Program-made: the position numbers and the translations under genes
Assembly (NCBI GenBank): GCA_009684525.1
Contig: WKKR01000002.1
Coordinates: 1-64,000, forward strand
DNA from: Geobacter sp.
Lineage (GTDB): Bacteria > Desulfobacterota > Desulfuromonadia > Geobacterales > DSM-12255
Direction of reading: 5' to 3'
DNA length: 64,000 nucleotides
The notes under the pieces: model-generated
What the model saw: only the letters and a program-made list of their open reading frames with translations
Databases searched by the model: none
What the model was told of the DNA's origin: nothing
In this document: piece by piece, positions 17,551 through 30,646 of the stretch
How the letters are laid out: the number at the start of each line of letters is the position of its first letter
Numbering within the stretch: the first letter of the stretch is position 1

Positions 17551-18717
17551 ATGGAATTGAACGACATTCTTAGCATAGCGGTCAAGGCGCGGGGTTCCGA
17601 CATCCACCTGAAGAGCGGCCAGTTCCCCATTGTCCGGATTGACGGCAAGCTGCATCCGATCCCCAACACTACGCGCCTTACCCCCGACATGATCTCGACC
17701 CTCGCCATGGGGATCATGAACGAACGGCAGAAGAAGCAGTTCACCGAGCACTACGAGGCCGACCTGGCCTACGGGGTGCCCGGCCTCGGCCGCTTCCGGG
17801 TCAGCGCCTATTCCCAGCGGGGATCGGTGGCCATGGTTTTCAGGACCATCCCCTTCACCATCCCCTCCCTGGAGGCGCTCAACCTCCCGCCGGTGCTCAA
17901 GAAGATCGCCGCGGAAGAGCGCGGCCTGATCCTGGTGACCGGGACCACCGGCAGCGGCAAGTCGTCGACCCTGGCAGCCATGATCGACTACATCAACGAC
18001 AACAGGACCGCGAACATCATCACCATCGAGGACCCGGTGGAGTTCCTGCACCGCGACCGCAAGAGCATCATCAGCCAGCGCGAGGTCGGGTTCGACACCG
18101 CCTCCTTCGGCACGGCCCTGAAAAGCGCCCTGCGCCAGGACCCCGACGTCATCCTGGTGGGAGAGATGCGCGACCTGGAGACCATCGAGACCGCCATGGC
18201 CGCCGCAGAGACCGGGCACCTGGTCATGTCCACCCTGCACACCCTGGACGCCACCGAGACCATCAACCGGATCATCTCGGTCTTTCCCCCCTACCATCAG
18301 CGTCAGGTCAGGACACAGCTCTCCTCGGTCATCAAGGGGGTCATCTCCCAGCGCCTGGTCCCCCGTGCTGACGGCAAGGGAAGGGTCCCGGCGGTGGAGG
18401 TCATGATCGGCACGGCGCGCATCCGCGAATGCATCGACGACGAACTGAAGACCAAGCAGATCCCCGAGGCCATTGCCCAGGGGGTCATCTCCTATGGCAT
18501 GCAGTCTTTCGACCAGTCGCTGATGAAGCTCTTCTCCGGCAAGCTCATCACGTACGAGGAGGCGGTCCGCCAGTCCTCCAACCCCGACGACTTCGCGCTC
18601 AAGGTCTCCGGCATCTCCTCCACCTCAAACGCCACCTGGGACCAGTTCGCCAAGGAACAGGATCATCACGACGAACCTGTCGCCGAAGAGGAACCGCTGA
18701 AGATCGAGAAGTATTGA
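17551..18717 (+). CDS. pilT: Type IV pilus retraction ATPase PilT
   Basis: PilT is a hexameric ATPase that drives pilus retraction and twitching. The protein has 388 residues. It shows the N-terminal ELNDILSIAVKARGSDIHLKSG domain, Walker A GTTGSGKSSTLAAM near residue 135, an Asp box (TIEDPVEFLH), Walker B (RQDPDVILVGEMRDLET), His box (TGHLVMSTLHT) and the C-terminal retraction region that replaces the canonical AIRNLIRE motif with GTARIRECIDDELK. A charged tail of about 25 residues follows. It sits between recA and recX, overlapping recX by 1 base. Geobacter genomes carry several pilT paralogues, and which this one is cannot be decided here. Confidence 0.93.
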   Translation: MELNDILSIAVKARGSDIHLKSGQFPIVRIDGKLHPIPNTTRLTPDMISTLAMGIMNERQKKQFTEHYEADLAYGVPGLGRFRVSAYSQRGSVAMVFRTIPFTIPSLEALNLPPVLKKIAAEERGLILVTGTTGSGKSSTLAAMIDYINDNRTANIITIEDPVEFLHRDRKSIISQREVGFDTASFGTALKSALRQDPDVILVGEMRDLETIETAMAAAETGHLVMSTLHTLDATETINRIISVFPPYHQRQVRTQLSSVIKGVISQRLVPRADGKGRVPAVEVMIGTARIRECIDDELKTKQIPEAIAQGVISYGMQSFDQSLMKLFSGKLITYEEAVRQSSNPDDFALKVSGISSTSNATWDQFAKEQDHHDEPVAEEEPLKIEKY

Positions 18718-19262
18718 TGGCGGGACGGATGCCGCGCGGGGACGCGCCACCGGCCCGGCAAAACCGGCAAACCGGCCCGTCGCACGAAGAGAGAGACCCT
18801 GCCGCTGCTGCACGCGACTGCGCCTACCGGCTTTTGGCCCGCCGCGACCATTCGGCGGCCGAGCTGCGGCGCAAACTGCTCCAGCGCGGCTTTCAGGATG
18901 AAATCGTGCAGGCACTCCTCGACCGCCTGACGGAATCGGGCTTCCTGAACGACCGTCGTTTCGCCGAACGATGGGTGGAGGCGGCGCTGACCAGCGGACG
19001 GAGTTTCGGCCCCCGGCTCCGGATGGAACTGCAGCGCCGGGGCATCGCCAGCGAGCTGGCTGCCGAGGTGTCTGCCAGGGCAACGACGGAGATCGATGAA
19101 CATGCGGCGCTTCGCGAGCTGGTAGCGCGCAAGATGCCGGCCTTTGACCCGCTGACCGCATCGGACCGCGAGCGGAGGCGGATCTTCGGCTATCTCCAGC
19201 GCCGCGGTTTTTCCACGGCCGCGATCATCTCGCTGCTCCGTGCGGGAACGGAGACCGGCTGA
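18717..19262 (+). CDS. recX: Regulatory protein RecX
   Basis: RecX binds in the groove of RecA filaments and modulates recombinase and co-protease activity. The protein has 181 residues, of which about the first 30 are basic and disordered. ARDCAYRLLARRDHSAAELRRKLLQRGF, LLDRLTESGFLNDRRFAERWVEA and RMELQRRGI are the three-helix repeats of the family. The ATG overlaps the last base of the pilT stop (TGATG), so it is translated by coupling. A later in-frame ATG at 18729 is possible. Separation of recA and recX by pilT is unusual outside this bacterial group. Confidence 0.88.
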   Translation: MAGRMPRGDAPPARQNRQTGPSHEERDPAAAARDCAYRLLARRDHSAAELRRKLLQRGFQDEIVQALLDRLTESGFLNDRRFAERWVEAALTSGRSFGPRLRMELQRRGIASELAAEVSARATTEIDEHAALRELVARKMPAFDPLTASDRERRRIFGYLQRRGFSTAAIISLLRAGTETG

Positions 19263-19313
19263 ACCCCACAATATCTGCATCCGACGATGCATCCATCCTA
19301 TGAAGAGGTTTTC

Positions 19314-21944
19314 ATGACAGGCACAGAACTCAGAGCACGCTTCCTGACCTTTTTCAACGAGCGGGGCCATACCGTGGTCGCCAGCTCCAGCCTCATCCCC
19401 CACAACGACCCGACCCTCCTCTTCACCAATGCCGGCATGAACCAGTTCAAGGACTGCTTCCTCGGCCTGGAAAAGCGTGACTACGTGCGGGCCTGTTCGT
19501 CCCAGAAATGCGTCAGGGCCGGCGGCAAGCATAACGACCTGGAAAACGTCGGCCGGACCGCCCGGCACCATACCTTTTTCGAGATGCTCGGCAACTTCTC
19601 CTTTGGCGATTATTTCAAGAAAGAGGCCATCGCCTTTGCCTGGGAGTTCCTCACCAAAGAACTGAAGCTCGACAAGAACCGCCTCTACGTCACGGTCTAC
19701 ACCGACGACGACGAAGCTGCCGATATCTGGCACAACCAGGAGGGGGTCCCGCGCGAACGGATCTACCGTTTCGGCGAGAAGGACAATTTCTGGTCCATGG
19801 GGGATACCGGCCCCTGCGGACCCTGCAGCGAGATCTTCTGGGACAACGGCCCCGAGGTCGGCTGCGGCAGCCCGGACTGCGCCGTCGGCTGCGACTGCGA
19901 CCGCTACATGGAGATCTGGAACAACGTCTTCATGCAGTTCGACCGCTCCAGCGACGGCACCCTGACCCCGCTTCCCAAGCCGGCCGTCGATACCGGCATG
20001 GGCCTGGAGCGGATCTGCACCGTCATGCAGGGGGTGAAGTCCAACTACGACACCGATCTTTTGCAGGGGATCATCAAGCATATCGAAAAGCTTTCCGGCA
20101 AGCGCTACCGCACCAACGACAGGGACGACGTCTCCATGCGGGTCATCGCCGACCATGCCCGGGCGGTCACCTTCCTGATCTGCGACGGCGTCCTCCCCTC
20201 CAATGAGGGAAGGGGCTACGTACTGCGCCGGATCATGCGCCGGGCCGCACGACACGCCAAGATGCTCGGCTTTGCCGATCCGGTCCTCTACCGCGCCGTC
20301 GATGCGGTGAACAGCTTCATGGGCGATGCCTTCCCCGAACTGCTGGAGCGCGAAGAGTACGTCAAGAAGGTGATCCGGGCCGAGGAGGAGCGCTTTGCCG
20401 AGACCCTCGACCGGGGCCTGGCCATCCTCAACGACGAGGTGGCAACCCTCAAGAACCGGGGAGAGCGGGTGGTGCCCGGCGAGATCGTGTTCCGCCTCTA
20501 CGACACCTTCGGCTTCCCGGTCGATCTCACCGCCGACATCGTGGCCGCCGAAGGGTTCACCCTGGACGAGCCGGGTTTCGAGGCGTGCATGGAGCGGCAG
20601 CGGGAGCAGGCCAGGGAGCACTGGAAAGGCTCCGGCGAAGAGGGGATTGCCGCCATCTTCAAGACCCTCCACCACCAGGGGATGCGCAGCCGTTTCGTGG
20701 GGTACGACGAAAAAGCGGCCTACGGCACGGTCGTTGCCATCCTCAAGGCGGGCCAGCTGGTGCAGGAAGCCGCGGCAGGCGACGAGGTGGAGGTCATCAC
20801 CGACACCACCCCGTTCTATGGCGAGTCCGGCGGCCAGGCCGGCGATACCGGTTCCATTTCCACCGGAGCGGCCCACCTGCAGGTGCGGATGTCCAGCAAG
20901 CCCTTCCCCGACCTGACCGTGCACCATGCCGTGGTGCAGGAAGGGGTGCTGCGCCGGGGGGATGCCGCCGACCTGAAGGTGGAGTCCTGCGAGCGAAACG
21001 CCACTGCCCGCAACCACACGGCGACCCACCTGCTGCAGTCGGCACTCCGCCAGGTGCTCGGTGATCACGTCAAGCAGGCCGGCTCACTGGTGACCCCGGA
21101 GCGGCTCCGCTTCGACTTCACCCACTACACCGCGGTGACCGCCGATGAACTGGTCCGGGTCGAGGAGCTGGTCAACGGCTATATCATGGACAACACCGAT
21201 GTCATGGCCAGCGAGATGAATGCGGCCGATGCCATGAGCAGCGGCGCCACGGCCCTGTTCGGCGAGAAATACGGCGACCGGGTGCGGGTCGTCCGCGTCG
21301 GCGAGGTGAGCGCCGAACTCTGCGGCGGCACCCACGTCAGGGCAGCCGGGGATATCGGCTTCTTCAAGATCGTCACCGAAACCGGGATCGCCGCCGGGGT
21401 CCGCCGGATCGAGGCGCTCACCGGCAACGGCGCGCTCCGCTACGTCCAGGAGATCGAGGAGGGGCAGCGTCGCGTCGCCTCCCTGCTCAAGTCCGAGGGG
21501 AGCGACCCCCTGGAGAAGCTGGAAAAGATGCTGGCCCGCCAGAAAGAGCTGCAGCGCGAGCTCGAAACCCTGCAGGGGAGGCTCAATGCCGCCCAGTCGG
21601 CCGATCTGCTGGCAGGCGTGCAGGAGGTTGCCGGCATCAAGCTCCTTGCCACCAAGGTCTCCGTGGCCGACGCCAAGGGGCTGCGGGAACTCTCCGATAC
21701 CCTGAAGGACCGCATCGGTTCGGGGATCGTCGTCCTGGGTGCCGAAACCGACGGCAAGGCCCATCTCCTGGTGGCGGTCACCAAGGACCTGACCGGCCGC
21801 TACAAGGCCGGCGACCTCATCCGCCAGCTCGCCCCCCTCATCGGCGGCAGTGGCGGCGGCAAACCCGAACTGGCCCAGGCCGGCGGCAGCCAGCCCGAAC
21901 GGCTGCAAGACGCCCTCTCCGGGGCAGCCGAACTTCTGACCTGA
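19314..21944 (+). CDS. alaS: Alanine--tRNA ligase
   Basis: It charges tRNA-Ala and edits mischarged Ser/Gly. The protein has 876 residues, the normal length. The class II catalytic core lies at the N terminus ([53 protein letters not shown]), and the editing domain carries the zinc-binding [12 protein letters not shown] and [17 protein letters not shown]. The C-terminal DHHA1-type region ends with [18 protein letters not shown] at 19314 matches the usual N terminus and has an AAGAGG site; the ATG at 19287 would add nine unusual residues. Confidence 0.97.
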   Translation: MTGTELRARFLTFFNERGHTVVASSSLIPHNDPTLLFTNAGMNQFKDCFLGLEKRDYVRACSSQKCVRAGGKHNDLENVGRTARHHTFFEMLGNFSFGDYFKKEAIAFAWEFLTKELKLDKNRLYVTVYTDDDEAADIWHNQEGVPRERIYRFGEKDNFWSMGDTGPCGPCSEIFWDNGPEVGCGSPDCAVGCDCDRYMEIWNNVFMQFDRSSDGTLTPLPKPAVDTGMGLERICTVMQGVKSNYDTDLLQGIIKHIEKLSGKRYRTNDRDDVSMRVIADHARAVTFLICDGVLPSNEGRGYVLRRIMRRAARHAKMLGFADPVLYRAVDAVNSFMGDAFPELLEREEYVKKVIRAEEERFAETLDRGLAILNDEVATLKNRGERVVPGEIVFRLYDTFGFPVDLTADIVAAEGFTLDEPGFEACMERQREQAREHWKGSGEEGIAAIFKTLHHQGMRSRFVGYDEKAAYGTVVAILKAGQLVQEAAAGDEVEVITDTTPFYGESGGQAGDTGSISTGAAHLQVRMSSKPFPDLTVHHAVVQEGVLRRGDAADLKVESCERNATARNHTATHLLQSALRQVLGDHVKQAGSLVTPERLRFDFTHYTAVTADELVRVEELVNGYIMDNTDVMASEMNAADAMSSGATALFGEKYGDRVRVVRVGEVSAELCGGTHVRAAGDIGFFKIVTETGIAAGVRRIEALTGNGALRYVQEIEEGQRRVASLLKSEGSDPLEKLEKMLARQKELQRELETLQGRLNAAQSADLLAGVQEVAGIKLLATKVSVADAKGLRELSDTLKDRIGSGIVVLGAETDGKAHLLVAVTKDLTGRYKAGDLIRQLAPLIGGSGGGKPELAQAGGSQPERLQDALSGAAELLT

Positions 21945-21980
21945 CAGCAGCCTATTCCCGGCCCGCACGAGAGGAGCAGC

Positions 21981-23102
21981 ATGACTCCGACCAGCGCCCT
22001 GCTTGGTGGCAACGACCAGCAGACCAAGACCATCCTCATCGTCGATGACGAGGCGATCATCCGCGACCTCTGCAGCAAGGCGCTCAAGGGCTACCGGGTT
22101 TTCGAGGCGGGGGACGGCGACGAAGCCCTGGGGCTCTTCGAAAAGGGGGGGATCGATGTCATCCTCACCGACGTGATGATGCCCAGGATGAACGGCATCG
22201 ACCTCCTGAAAAAGGCCAAGGAGATCGATCCGACCCTGGTCGTGATCATCATGACCGGCTTTGCCGAAAAAGAGATCATCCTCAACGCCCTCAAGGCCGA
22301 TGCTGACGACTTCATCGCCAAGCCCTTGAATCTCTTGCAGCTCAAGACTGCCGTCGACAAGGCGCTGGTGAAAAAGGAGCTCAAGGAAGAGCTGGCCAGC
22401 CTCAGGAGCCTGGATCGGCTCAAGACGAACTTCCTGTCGCTCATCTCCCATAAATTCCGGACCCCCATCACCGCCATCTCCCTCTTCCTGCAGAACATGG
22501 CAAACGGGCTCTACGATACCAGCGATCCCTCATTCGAGCAGAGCATCCGGATGGTCTACAACGAGTCCTGCTACCTGGAACGGCTCGTTGCGGAACTCCT
22601 CACCTTCAGCAAGGTCATGGCGAACGACGAAGGGCTCAGGTTGGAGCTGTGCGACCTCTCCGCCCTGATCATGCAGGCGCTGGCCGAATCCCGCGAAGTA
22701 GTCGGCAAATCCGGCATCCAGACCGATCTCAACCTCGACTCGCTGCCGCCAACCACTGTCGACCGTGAGAAGATCGCCTTTGCCATCTGCCAGGTACTGG
22801 AAAACGCCTACAAATTCATCGGCGACACCGGCACGGTCAGCGTCAGCCTCAAGGAGCAGCAGGGGCAGGCGGTCATCCAGGTTCTCGACAACGGCATCGG
22901 CATCTCCAGGGAGAACCTCCCCAAGATCTTCGAAAAATTCTACCAGATCGATCCTGCCCAGACGGGCCAGGTCCGTGGATTCGGCCTCGGGCTCTACTAT
23001 GCCCGGGAATTCATCCGACTGCACGGCGGGACCATCAGTATCGACAGCGAACCGGGGCTGGGGACGCGGGTGGTTATCACCATCCCCCTTGCCACGGCCT
23101 GA
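21981..23102 (+). CDS. Response regulator-histidine kinase hybrid (REC-HisKA-HATPase)
   Basis: The protein has 373 residues and is soluble. An N-terminal receiver domain carries the phospho-acceptor Asp64 in ILTDVMMPRMNG and the conserved Lys in FIAKPLNL. HisKA follows with His157 in LISHKFRTPITAI, then HATPase_c with the N box ENAYKFIG, DNGIGI and GFGLGLYYAREF. This order means an upstream kinase probably phosphorylates the receiver, which then gates the kinase. The kinase at 14240 in the same neighbourhood is a possible partner, but this is only an inference from position. Confidence 0.88.
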   Translation: MTPTSALLGGNDQQTKTILIVDDEAIIRDLCSKALKGYRVFEAGDGDEALGLFEKGGIDVILTDVMMPRMNGIDLLKKAKEIDPTLVVIIMTGFAEKEIILNALKADADDFIAKPLNLLQLKTAVDKALVKKELKEELASLRSLDRLKTNFLSLISHKFRTPITAISLFLQNMANGLYDTSDPSFEQSIRMVYNESCYLERLVAELLTFSKVMANDEGLRLELCDLSALIMQALAESREVVGKSGIQTDLNLDSLPPTTVDREKIAFAICQVLENAYKFIGDTGTVSVSLKEQQGQAVIQVLDNGIGISRENLPKIFEKFYQIDPAQTGQVRGFGLGLYYAREFIRLHGGTISIDSEPGLGTRVVITIPLATA

Positions 23103-23146
23103 GCCTCTCACCCCCCGTGCCGAACCGCTCTGTACCCTCTTTCGTG

Positions 23147-25290
<2,144 letters not shown>

Positions 25291-25294
<4 letters not shown>

Positions 25295-26199
25295 CGCGTC
25301 ATTTTCTCGCCCTCAATCAGTACGCCAAAGCGGAACTGGATGCGCTCTTCGCCCTCACGGCCGAGCTGAAGGCCAAACAGAAGCAGGGGATCGAGCACCA
25401 CCTCCTGAAAGGGAAGAATGTGGCACTCATCTTCGAGAAATCGTCCACCCGGACCAGGGTCTCCTTCGAGGTGGGGGTCTACCAGCTCGGCGCCCACCCG
25501 CTCTTCATCTCCTCCGGCACCTCCCAGATGGGGCGCGGCGAGCCGATCAAGGATACGGCCCGGGTCATGTCCCGCTACTGCGACGGCGTAATGATCCGTA
25601 CCTTTGGCCAGGAGATCGTGGAGGAATTCGCCCGCTACTCCTCCGTGCCGGTCATCAACGGCCTGACCGACCTGTTCCACCCCTGCCAGATCATGGCCGA
25701 CCTCTTCACCGTCATCGAGCAGAAGGGCCGCTACGACGGGCTCGTCTACGCCTGGGTCGGCGACGGCAACAACATGGCCAACACCTGGATCGAAGCAGCG
25801 GCACTGCTCGGTTTCGAGTTGCGGCTGGCCTGCCCCACGGGGTACGAGCCGGACGCCGGGGTTCTTGCCTGGGCACGCGGCATGGGGGCGAAGCTGGTCC
25901 TCACTAACGATCCCCGCGAGGCCGTGGCCGGTGCAGACGTGCTCAACACCGACGTCTGGGCCAGCATGGGGCAGGAAGCGGAACAGCAGGAGCGGGCCAA
26001 GGCATTTGCCGGCTACTGCCTGGACGACGCCCTGGTCGGCCTGGCCAGGCCGGACTGCCTGGTCCTCCACTGCCTCCCTGCCCACCGCGGCGAGGAGATC
26101 ACCGACTCGGTCATCGAAGGCCCCCGGTCGGTGGTCTGGGACGAGGCGGAAAACAGGCTGCATGTGCAGAAGGCGATCATGGCAACATTGATGAAATAG
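25291..26199 (+). CDS. argF: Ornithine carbamoyltransferase
   Basis: It makes citrulline from ornithine and carbamoyl phosphate. The protein has 302 residues. FEKSSTRTRVSFEVG (carbamoyl-phosphate loop), FHPCQIMADLFT, VGDGNNMANTWIEAA and VLHCLPAHRGEEITDSV (ornithine-binding Cys-Leu-Pro) are all present. It overlaps argD by 4 bases. A palindromic repeat lies directly after its stop codon and separates it from argG, so some transcription may end or be processed there. Confidence 0.96.
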
Positions 26200-26320
26200 T
26201 GAGCGCCGCTTTTGCGCCAGCTCGGCGTTGCCCTTCAAGAACTCTTTGTGCGACGTGGCGCTGCCACGCCTCCGCGGGTTCCTTCGGGCGCCTTGATCTG
26301 ACACAAAATCGACGCTCACA
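26200..26320. repeat. Palindromic intergenic repeat, copy A
   Basis: The ends TGAGCG (26200) and CGCTCA (to 26320) are inverted, with TTTTG and CAAAA further in. The centre carries GTGCGACGTGGCGCTGCC followed by ACGCCTCCGC, itself an imperfect palindrome (ACGTGGCGctgCCACGCC). The same core recurs at 31400 and 40370. It fills the gap between argF and argG. No ORF is present. Confidence 0.75.
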
Positions 26321-26353
26321 TGACGTTCAGTCATACAACATAAGGAGAGCAAA

Positions 26354-27574
26354 ATGGCCAAGAAAGACGTGAAAAAGATCGTCCTCGCCTATTCCGGCGG
26401 ACTGGACACCTCCATCATCCTCAAGTGGCTGAAGAACGAGTACGGCTGCGAGGTTATCGCCTTTTCCGCCGACCTGGGCCAGGGCGACGAACTCGCCCCC
26501 ATCCGCGACAAGGCCCTGGCCACCGGCGCCGACAAGGTCTACATCGACGACCTGAAAGAGGAGTTCGTCCGGGACTTCGTCTACCCCATGTTCCGGGCCA
26601 ATGCCATCTACGAGGGGCACTACCTGCTCGGCACCTCCATCGCCCGGCCGCTGATCGCCAAGCGGCAGATGGAGATCGCCGCCATCGAGGGTGCCGACGC
26701 GGTCTCCCACGGCGCCACGGGCAAGGGGAACGACCAGGTCCGCTTCGAGCTCGCCTACTATCACTACAATCCGGCCATCACGGTCGTCGCGCCCTGGCGC
26801 GACTGGAAGCTGAACAGCCGCCAGGCCCTGGTCAACTATGCCAAGAAGAACGGCATCCCGATCCCGGTCACCAAGAAGCGCCCCTGGTCCTCTGACCGCA
26901 ACATCCTCCACATCTCCTTCGAGGGGGGCATACTGGAGGATACCTGGGCCGAGCCGCCCGAGAACATGTTCGTCCTGACCAAGGCCCCGGAAAAGGCGCC
27001 CAACAAGCCGCAGTTCGTGGAGATCGAGTTCAGGAACGGCAACGCCGTTGCCGTGGACGGCGAGAAGATGTCGCCGGCCCAGCTCCTGGCCCACCTCAAC
27101 TACATCGGCGGCGAGCACGGCATCGGCCGGGTCGACCTCCTGGAGAACCGCTCCGTGGGGATGAAGTCCCGCGGCGTCTACGAGACCCCCGGCGGCACCA
27201 TCCTGCGCGAAGCCCACTCGGCGGTGGAGCAGATCACCATGGACCGCGAGGTAATGCGGATCCGCGACTCCCTGATCCCCGAATATGCTCGCCAGGTCTA
27301 TTCCGGTTACTGGTTCTCCCCGGAGCGGGAGATGCTCCAGGTCCTCATCGACGACTCCCAGAAGTGCGTCAACGGCGTGGCCCGGCTCAAGCTCTACAAG
27401 GGGCACTGCCGCACCGTCGGCCGCAAGTCCGAGACCAACTCCCTCTTCAACCTCGACTTCGCCACCTTCGAGAAGGACCAGGTCTTCAACCAGGCCGACG
27501 CCACCGGCTTCATCAAGATCAACTCCCTGCGCCTCCGGATCCGGGCGCTGATGCAGGCCAACCAGAAGAAATAG
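26354..27574 (+). CDS. argG: Argininosuccinate synthase
   Basis: It joins citrulline and aspartate with ATP. The protein has 406 residues. The N-type ATP pyrophosphatase P-loop is [15 protein letters not shown]; other family motifs are [11 protein letters not shown]-like ([15 protein letters not shown]), [26 protein letters not shown] and [23 protein letters not shown] site precedes the ATG. It is separated from argF by a palindromic repeat, and a perfect 10-bp hairpin follows its stop codon. Confidence 0.97.
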   Translation: MAKKDVKKIVLAYSGGLDTSIILKWLKNEYGCEVIAFSADLGQGDELAPIRDKALATGADKVYIDDLKEEFVRDFVYPMFRANAIYEGHYLLGTSIARPLIAKRQMEIAAIEGADAVSHGATGKGNDQVRFELAYYHYNPAITVVAPWRDWKLNSRQALVNYAKKNGIPIPVTKKRPWSSDRNILHISFEGGILEDTWAEPPENMFVLTKAPEKAPNKPQFVEIEFRNGNAVAVDGEKMSPAQLLAHLNYIGGEHGIGRVDLLENRSVGMKSRGVYETPGGTILREAHSAVEQITMDREVMRIRDSLIPEYARQVYSGYWFSPEREMLQVLIDDSQKCVNGVARLKLYKGHCRTVGRKSETNSLFNLDFATFEKDQVFNQADATGFIKINSLRLRIRALMQANQKK

Positions 27575-27609
27575 GCTTTCCAATCCCGATCTTCGGAGTA
27601 TTATCTACA

Positions 27610-27640
27610 GGGACACGGCTTGCCGTGTCCCTTGTATATT
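27610..27640 (+). terminator. Hairpin after argG, terminator or attenuator-like
   Basis: GGGACACGGC at 27610-27619 and GCCGTGTCCC at 27622-27631 form a perfect 10-bp stem with a two-base loop, followed by the T-rich TTGTATATTTT. It ends five bases before the Nudix start codon. Confidence 0.65.
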
Positions 27641-27644
27641 TTCC

Positions 27645-28091
27645 ATGTCCAAACCAACCTTCAAAAAAGACCATATCGTCACTTCGGTAGTTGCGGTCAT
27701 CCTCAACGACGACGGCGAGGTCCTCCTTACCAAGCGGAGCGTCCCCCCCTTCCAGGGTGAATGGGTCATGCCCGGTGGCAAGATCGACCTGGGTGAGCCG
27801 ATCATCGCGGCGCTCCAGCGCGAGGTGATGGAGGAGGTGGGGCTGCGGGTGGAGGTGGAGGACCTGCTGGATGTCTTCGAGCATGTCACGCCGGGCGAGG
27901 ACAACTACCATTTCATCATCCTCTACTACCTCTGCCGCCCCCTCTACTGCGACATTAACTTCAATCCCGACGAGGTCGAAGAGGCCCGCTGGTTGACCAA
28001 AGAGGTGCTGGCCGACTACAAGATGCCGGACGGCACCAGGTTCATTCTCGGCAAGCTCTTCCCCCAGCATCGCCGACTCGACGACAGGTGA
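27645..28091 (+). CDS. Nudix hydrolase
   Basis: The protein has 148 residues. The Nudix box GX5EX7REUXEEXGU is complete: GKIDLGEPIIAALQREVMEEVGL, near residues 46-68, where the glutamates bind the magnesium that hydrolyses nucleoside diphosphate-linked substrates. The N-terminal strand HIVTSVVAVILNDDGEVLLTKRS and WVMPGGKIDLG fit MutT-like proteins. The substrate is not predictable. There is no Shine-Dalgarno sequence; the ATG comes shortly after the hairpin behind argG. The next gene starts six bases after its stop, so the two form a unit inserted between argG and argH. Confidence 0.88.
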   Translation: MSKPTFKKDHIVTSVVAVILNDDGEVLLTKRSVPPFQGEWVMPGGKIDLGEPIIAALQREVMEEVGLRVEVEDLLDVFEHVTPGEDNYHFIILYYLCRPLYCDINFNPDEVEEARWLTKEVLADYKMPDGTRFILGKLFPQHRRLDDR

Positions 28092-28097
28092 CACGTT

Positions 28098-29273
28098 ATG
28101 GTGCAGATCATCGACAAGAAGGTCAACCTGGAGTATCCCCTCGGCCATCACCTGCACTGCCTGATCGCCCAGATCCCCAATCATCTGCAGCGGGTCGAAA
28201 ACGGCTTCGTCATCACCGACCCCGAGGAAAAATGGAATCAGGTCAAGGTCATCCTCGATCTGATCTCCGACGGCGAAGGAAACCTGAAAAAACTCCATTT
28301 CCTCATGCTGCCGGAAACCTCCATCCCCTTTGCCCGCTTCGATGACCTGCTTAACACCATCGACCAAGGCTTCAGACCGAACACGGTCACCATGTTCGGC
28401 ATCGAGCACGTCCCGCTCAAGGTCTACCGCGAGCTCCTGGAACGCTTCCGGGAGGATAATGCCGAGGCCATCGAATGCGTCGACCGTGATATCTCGTCGG
28501 GCGACGTGCTGGAGATGCCGGTGAACTGGTGCTGCATAGCGATCAAGGAGGCCAGCGGCAAACTGCGGGTCTTCCTCGAAGCGAAATCGCACCCCTTCCA
28601 TGGCGAGGAGTTTCTGGACAAGCACCACGACCTCTACCGGGGACGGCACTTCTATCTCTTCCGCGCCCGTCCCTCCTGCTTCAACTTCATGGCCTTGATC
28701 TGCCTCGACTACCTCTATCGCGACATCTACGCCTCCAACATCAAGCAGATCATCGACCACGCCAACCAGCTCTTTTTCACCACCCGGCAGGGGCTGGATA
28801 CCCTCTTCATCATCCAGTGCAACCCGAAACCCGAACACGCATCCTACCGGGAGGTGATCTCAGGCTTCTACGGCGAATACCTGGAAGACTTACCCGGCGT
28901 CCGTGAAACCGTGACCGTCTTCGGCAATACCTCGGACGAGACCATGCTCGAAGGTGAGCGGGCAGTACCGGGCCATGGCCATTCCTACGTGATCATCAAC
29001 CGCCATCACCGGCTGGCAAAGATAAGCAGCAGGGAGTTCCGCACCGACGACTTCAGCGGCGCCCCGGTCTGCCGGCTCCGTTTCGGCAGCGAGACCCGGC
29101 TCTACTACTTCAACCTGCCGCTGCACCACGAGATCGACCCCCGCACCTCGCGGGTGCCGCTGAAGGTCCACAGCATCATGCGCTGGACAGAGGACGGCAG
29201 ATGGGAAAAACTCCCCGGCGAGGAACTCGCCGCAGAAACCACTCACGCATCGCAGAAGGAGCTTTCATCATGA
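28098..29273 (+). CDS. Divergent nitrilase-superfamily-like (C-N hydrolase) protein
   Basis: The protein has 391 residues and is soluble. I read a possible Glu-Lys-Cys triad in the order of the nitrilase fold: Glu in [13 protein letters not shown] (about residue 75), Lys in [14 protein letters not shown] (about 163), and Cys in [14 protein letters not shown] (about 207), with the second Glu in the HPFHGEE segment. This spacing is close to that of C-N hydrolases, which cleave amides or nitriles, but overall similarity is low by eye. It lies between the Nudix gene and argH, with a 4-base overlap with argH. Its role in or beside arginine synthesis is unknown. The call is an inference from motifs. 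Confidence 0.5.
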   Translation: MVQIIDKKVNLEYPLGHHLHCLIAQIPNHLQRVENGFVITDPEEKWNQVKVILDLISDGEGNLKKLHFLMLPETSIPFARFDDLLNTIDQGFRPNTVTMFGIEHVPLKVYRELLERFREDNAEAIECVDRDISSGDVLEMPVNWCCIAIKEASGKLRVFLEAKSHPFHGEEFLDKHHDLYRGRHFYLFRARPSCFNFMALICLDYLYRDIYASNIKQIIDHANQLFFTTRQGLDTLFIIQCNPKPEHASYREVISGFYGEYLEDLPGVRETVTVFGNTSDETMLEGERAVPGHGHSYVIINRHHRLAKISSREFRTDDFSGAPVCRLRFGSETRLYYFNLPLHHEIDPRTSRVPLKVHSIMRWTEDGRWEKLPGEELAAETTHASQKELSS

Positions 29274-30646
29274 GCAAGGACAAACTCTGGGGGGGGCGCT
29301 TCACCCAGCCGACCGACAAGTTCGTTGAAGTCTTCACCGCCTCCATCGACTTTGACAAGCGCCTGTACCACCAGGACATCCGCGGCTCCATCGCCCATGC
29401 CACCATGCTCGGCAAGCAGGGGATCATCCCCATGGAGGATGTGCTCGCCATCGAAAAGGGGCTGCAGGAGATCCTCCTGCAGATCGAGGCGGGCACCTTT
29501 GATTTTTCCATCTCCCTGGAAGATATCCATATGAATATCGAGTCCAGGCTCTCCGCAAAGATCGGCGAGGCCGGGAAACGGCTCCATACCGGCCGTTCGC
29601 GCAACGACCAGGTGGCGCTGGACATCCGTCTCTACCTGCGGGACGAGATCGTGGCGATCACCGCCTACCTTGACCTCCTGATCGACGCCCTGATCTGCCA
29701 GGCCGAGGCAAACCTGGGAGTGCTGATGCCAGGCTACACCCACCTCCAGACCGCCCAGCCGATCCTCTTTTCGCACCACCTGCTCGCCTACGTGGAGATG
29801 TTCAAGCGGGACAAGGGGCGGCTGGACGACTGCCTCAAGCGGGTCAATGTCCTGCCGCTGGGGGCAGGCGCCCTGGCCGGAACCACCTTTCCCATCGACC
29901 GGGAGCACGTGGCGGAACTCCTCGATTTCCCCGAGGTCACCCGCAACTCCCTCGATTCGGTCTCCGACCGGGATTTCGCCCTTGAGTTCCTCTCCGCCGG
30001 CTCGATCGTCATGATGCACCTCTCCCGCTTCTCCGAGGAGCTGGTCCTCTGGTCCACCAGCGAATTCAAGTTCGTCGAGCTCTCCGACGCCTTCTGCACC
30101 GGTTCCTCCATCATGCCCCAGAAGAAGAACCCGGACGTCCCGGAACTGGTGCGGGGCAAGACCGGCCGGGTCTACGGCAACCTGATGGCGCTCCTGACAG
30201 TGATGAAGGGGCTGCCGCTGGCCTACAACAAGGATATGCAGGAAGACAAGGAGCCGCTCTTCGACACCATCGATACGGTCAAGGGGAGCCTGAAGATCTT
30301 TGCCGACATGATCCGCGAGATGCGGGTGAATGTGCCGAACATGCGGGCAGCAGCGGCCAAGGGGTTCTCCACCGCCACCGACGTCGCCGACTATTTGGTC
30401 CGCAAGGGGCTGCCGTTCCGCGATGCCCACGAAGTGGTGGGGCGTACCGTGCAGTACTGCGTGGAAAACGAGATGGAGCTGAAGGAGCTGTCGCTGGCAG
30501 AATGGCAGCTCTTTTCCGGCCGGTTCGAGGAGGACATCTTCGACTGCATCACCCTGGAGGCGAGCGTCAATGCCCGCAAGGCAACCGGCGGAACTGCCGA
30601 GGAGCGGGTGAAAGCAGAGATCGAGCGCCTGAAGGCGGGCAAATGA
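29270..30646 (+). CDS. argH: Argininosuccinate lyase
   Basis: It releases arginine and fumarate. The protein has 458 residues. [19 protein letters not shown] at the N terminus, [45 protein letters not shown] and the fumarase/aspartase signature [20 protein letters not shown] with its catalytic Ser are intact. ATG at 29270 has an AAGGAG site and overlaps the upstream stop by 4 bases. The stop overlaps the next ATG by 4 bases too, extending the coupled operon. Confidence 0.97.
   Translation: MSKDKLWGGRFTQPTDKFVEVFTASIDFDKRLYHQDIRGSIAHATMLGKQGIIPMEDVLAIEKGLQEILLQIEAGTFDFSISLEDIHMNIESRLSAKIGEAGKRLHTGRSRNDQVALDIRLYLRDEIVAITAYLDLLIDALICQAEANLGVLMPGYTHLQTAQPILFSHHLLAYVEMFKRDKGRLDDCLKRVNVLPLGAGALAGTTFPIDREHVAELLDFPEVTRNSLDSVSDRDFALEFLSAGSIVMMHLSRFSEELVLWSTSEFKFVELSDAFCTGSSIMPQKKNPDVPELVRGKTGRVYGNLMALLTVMKGLPLAYNKDMQEDKEPLFDTIDTVKGSLKIFADMIREMRVNVPNMRAAAAKGFSTATDVADYLVRKGLPFRDAHEVVGRTVQYCVENEMELKELSLAEWQLFSGRFEEDIFDCITLEASVNARKATGGTAEERVKAEIERLKAGK

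Noticed and set aside
18666-21068. 800-codon open frame on the minus strand
   Set aside because: Shadow of alaS and recX on the other strand, caused by high GC codon use. Its protein resembles no domain.
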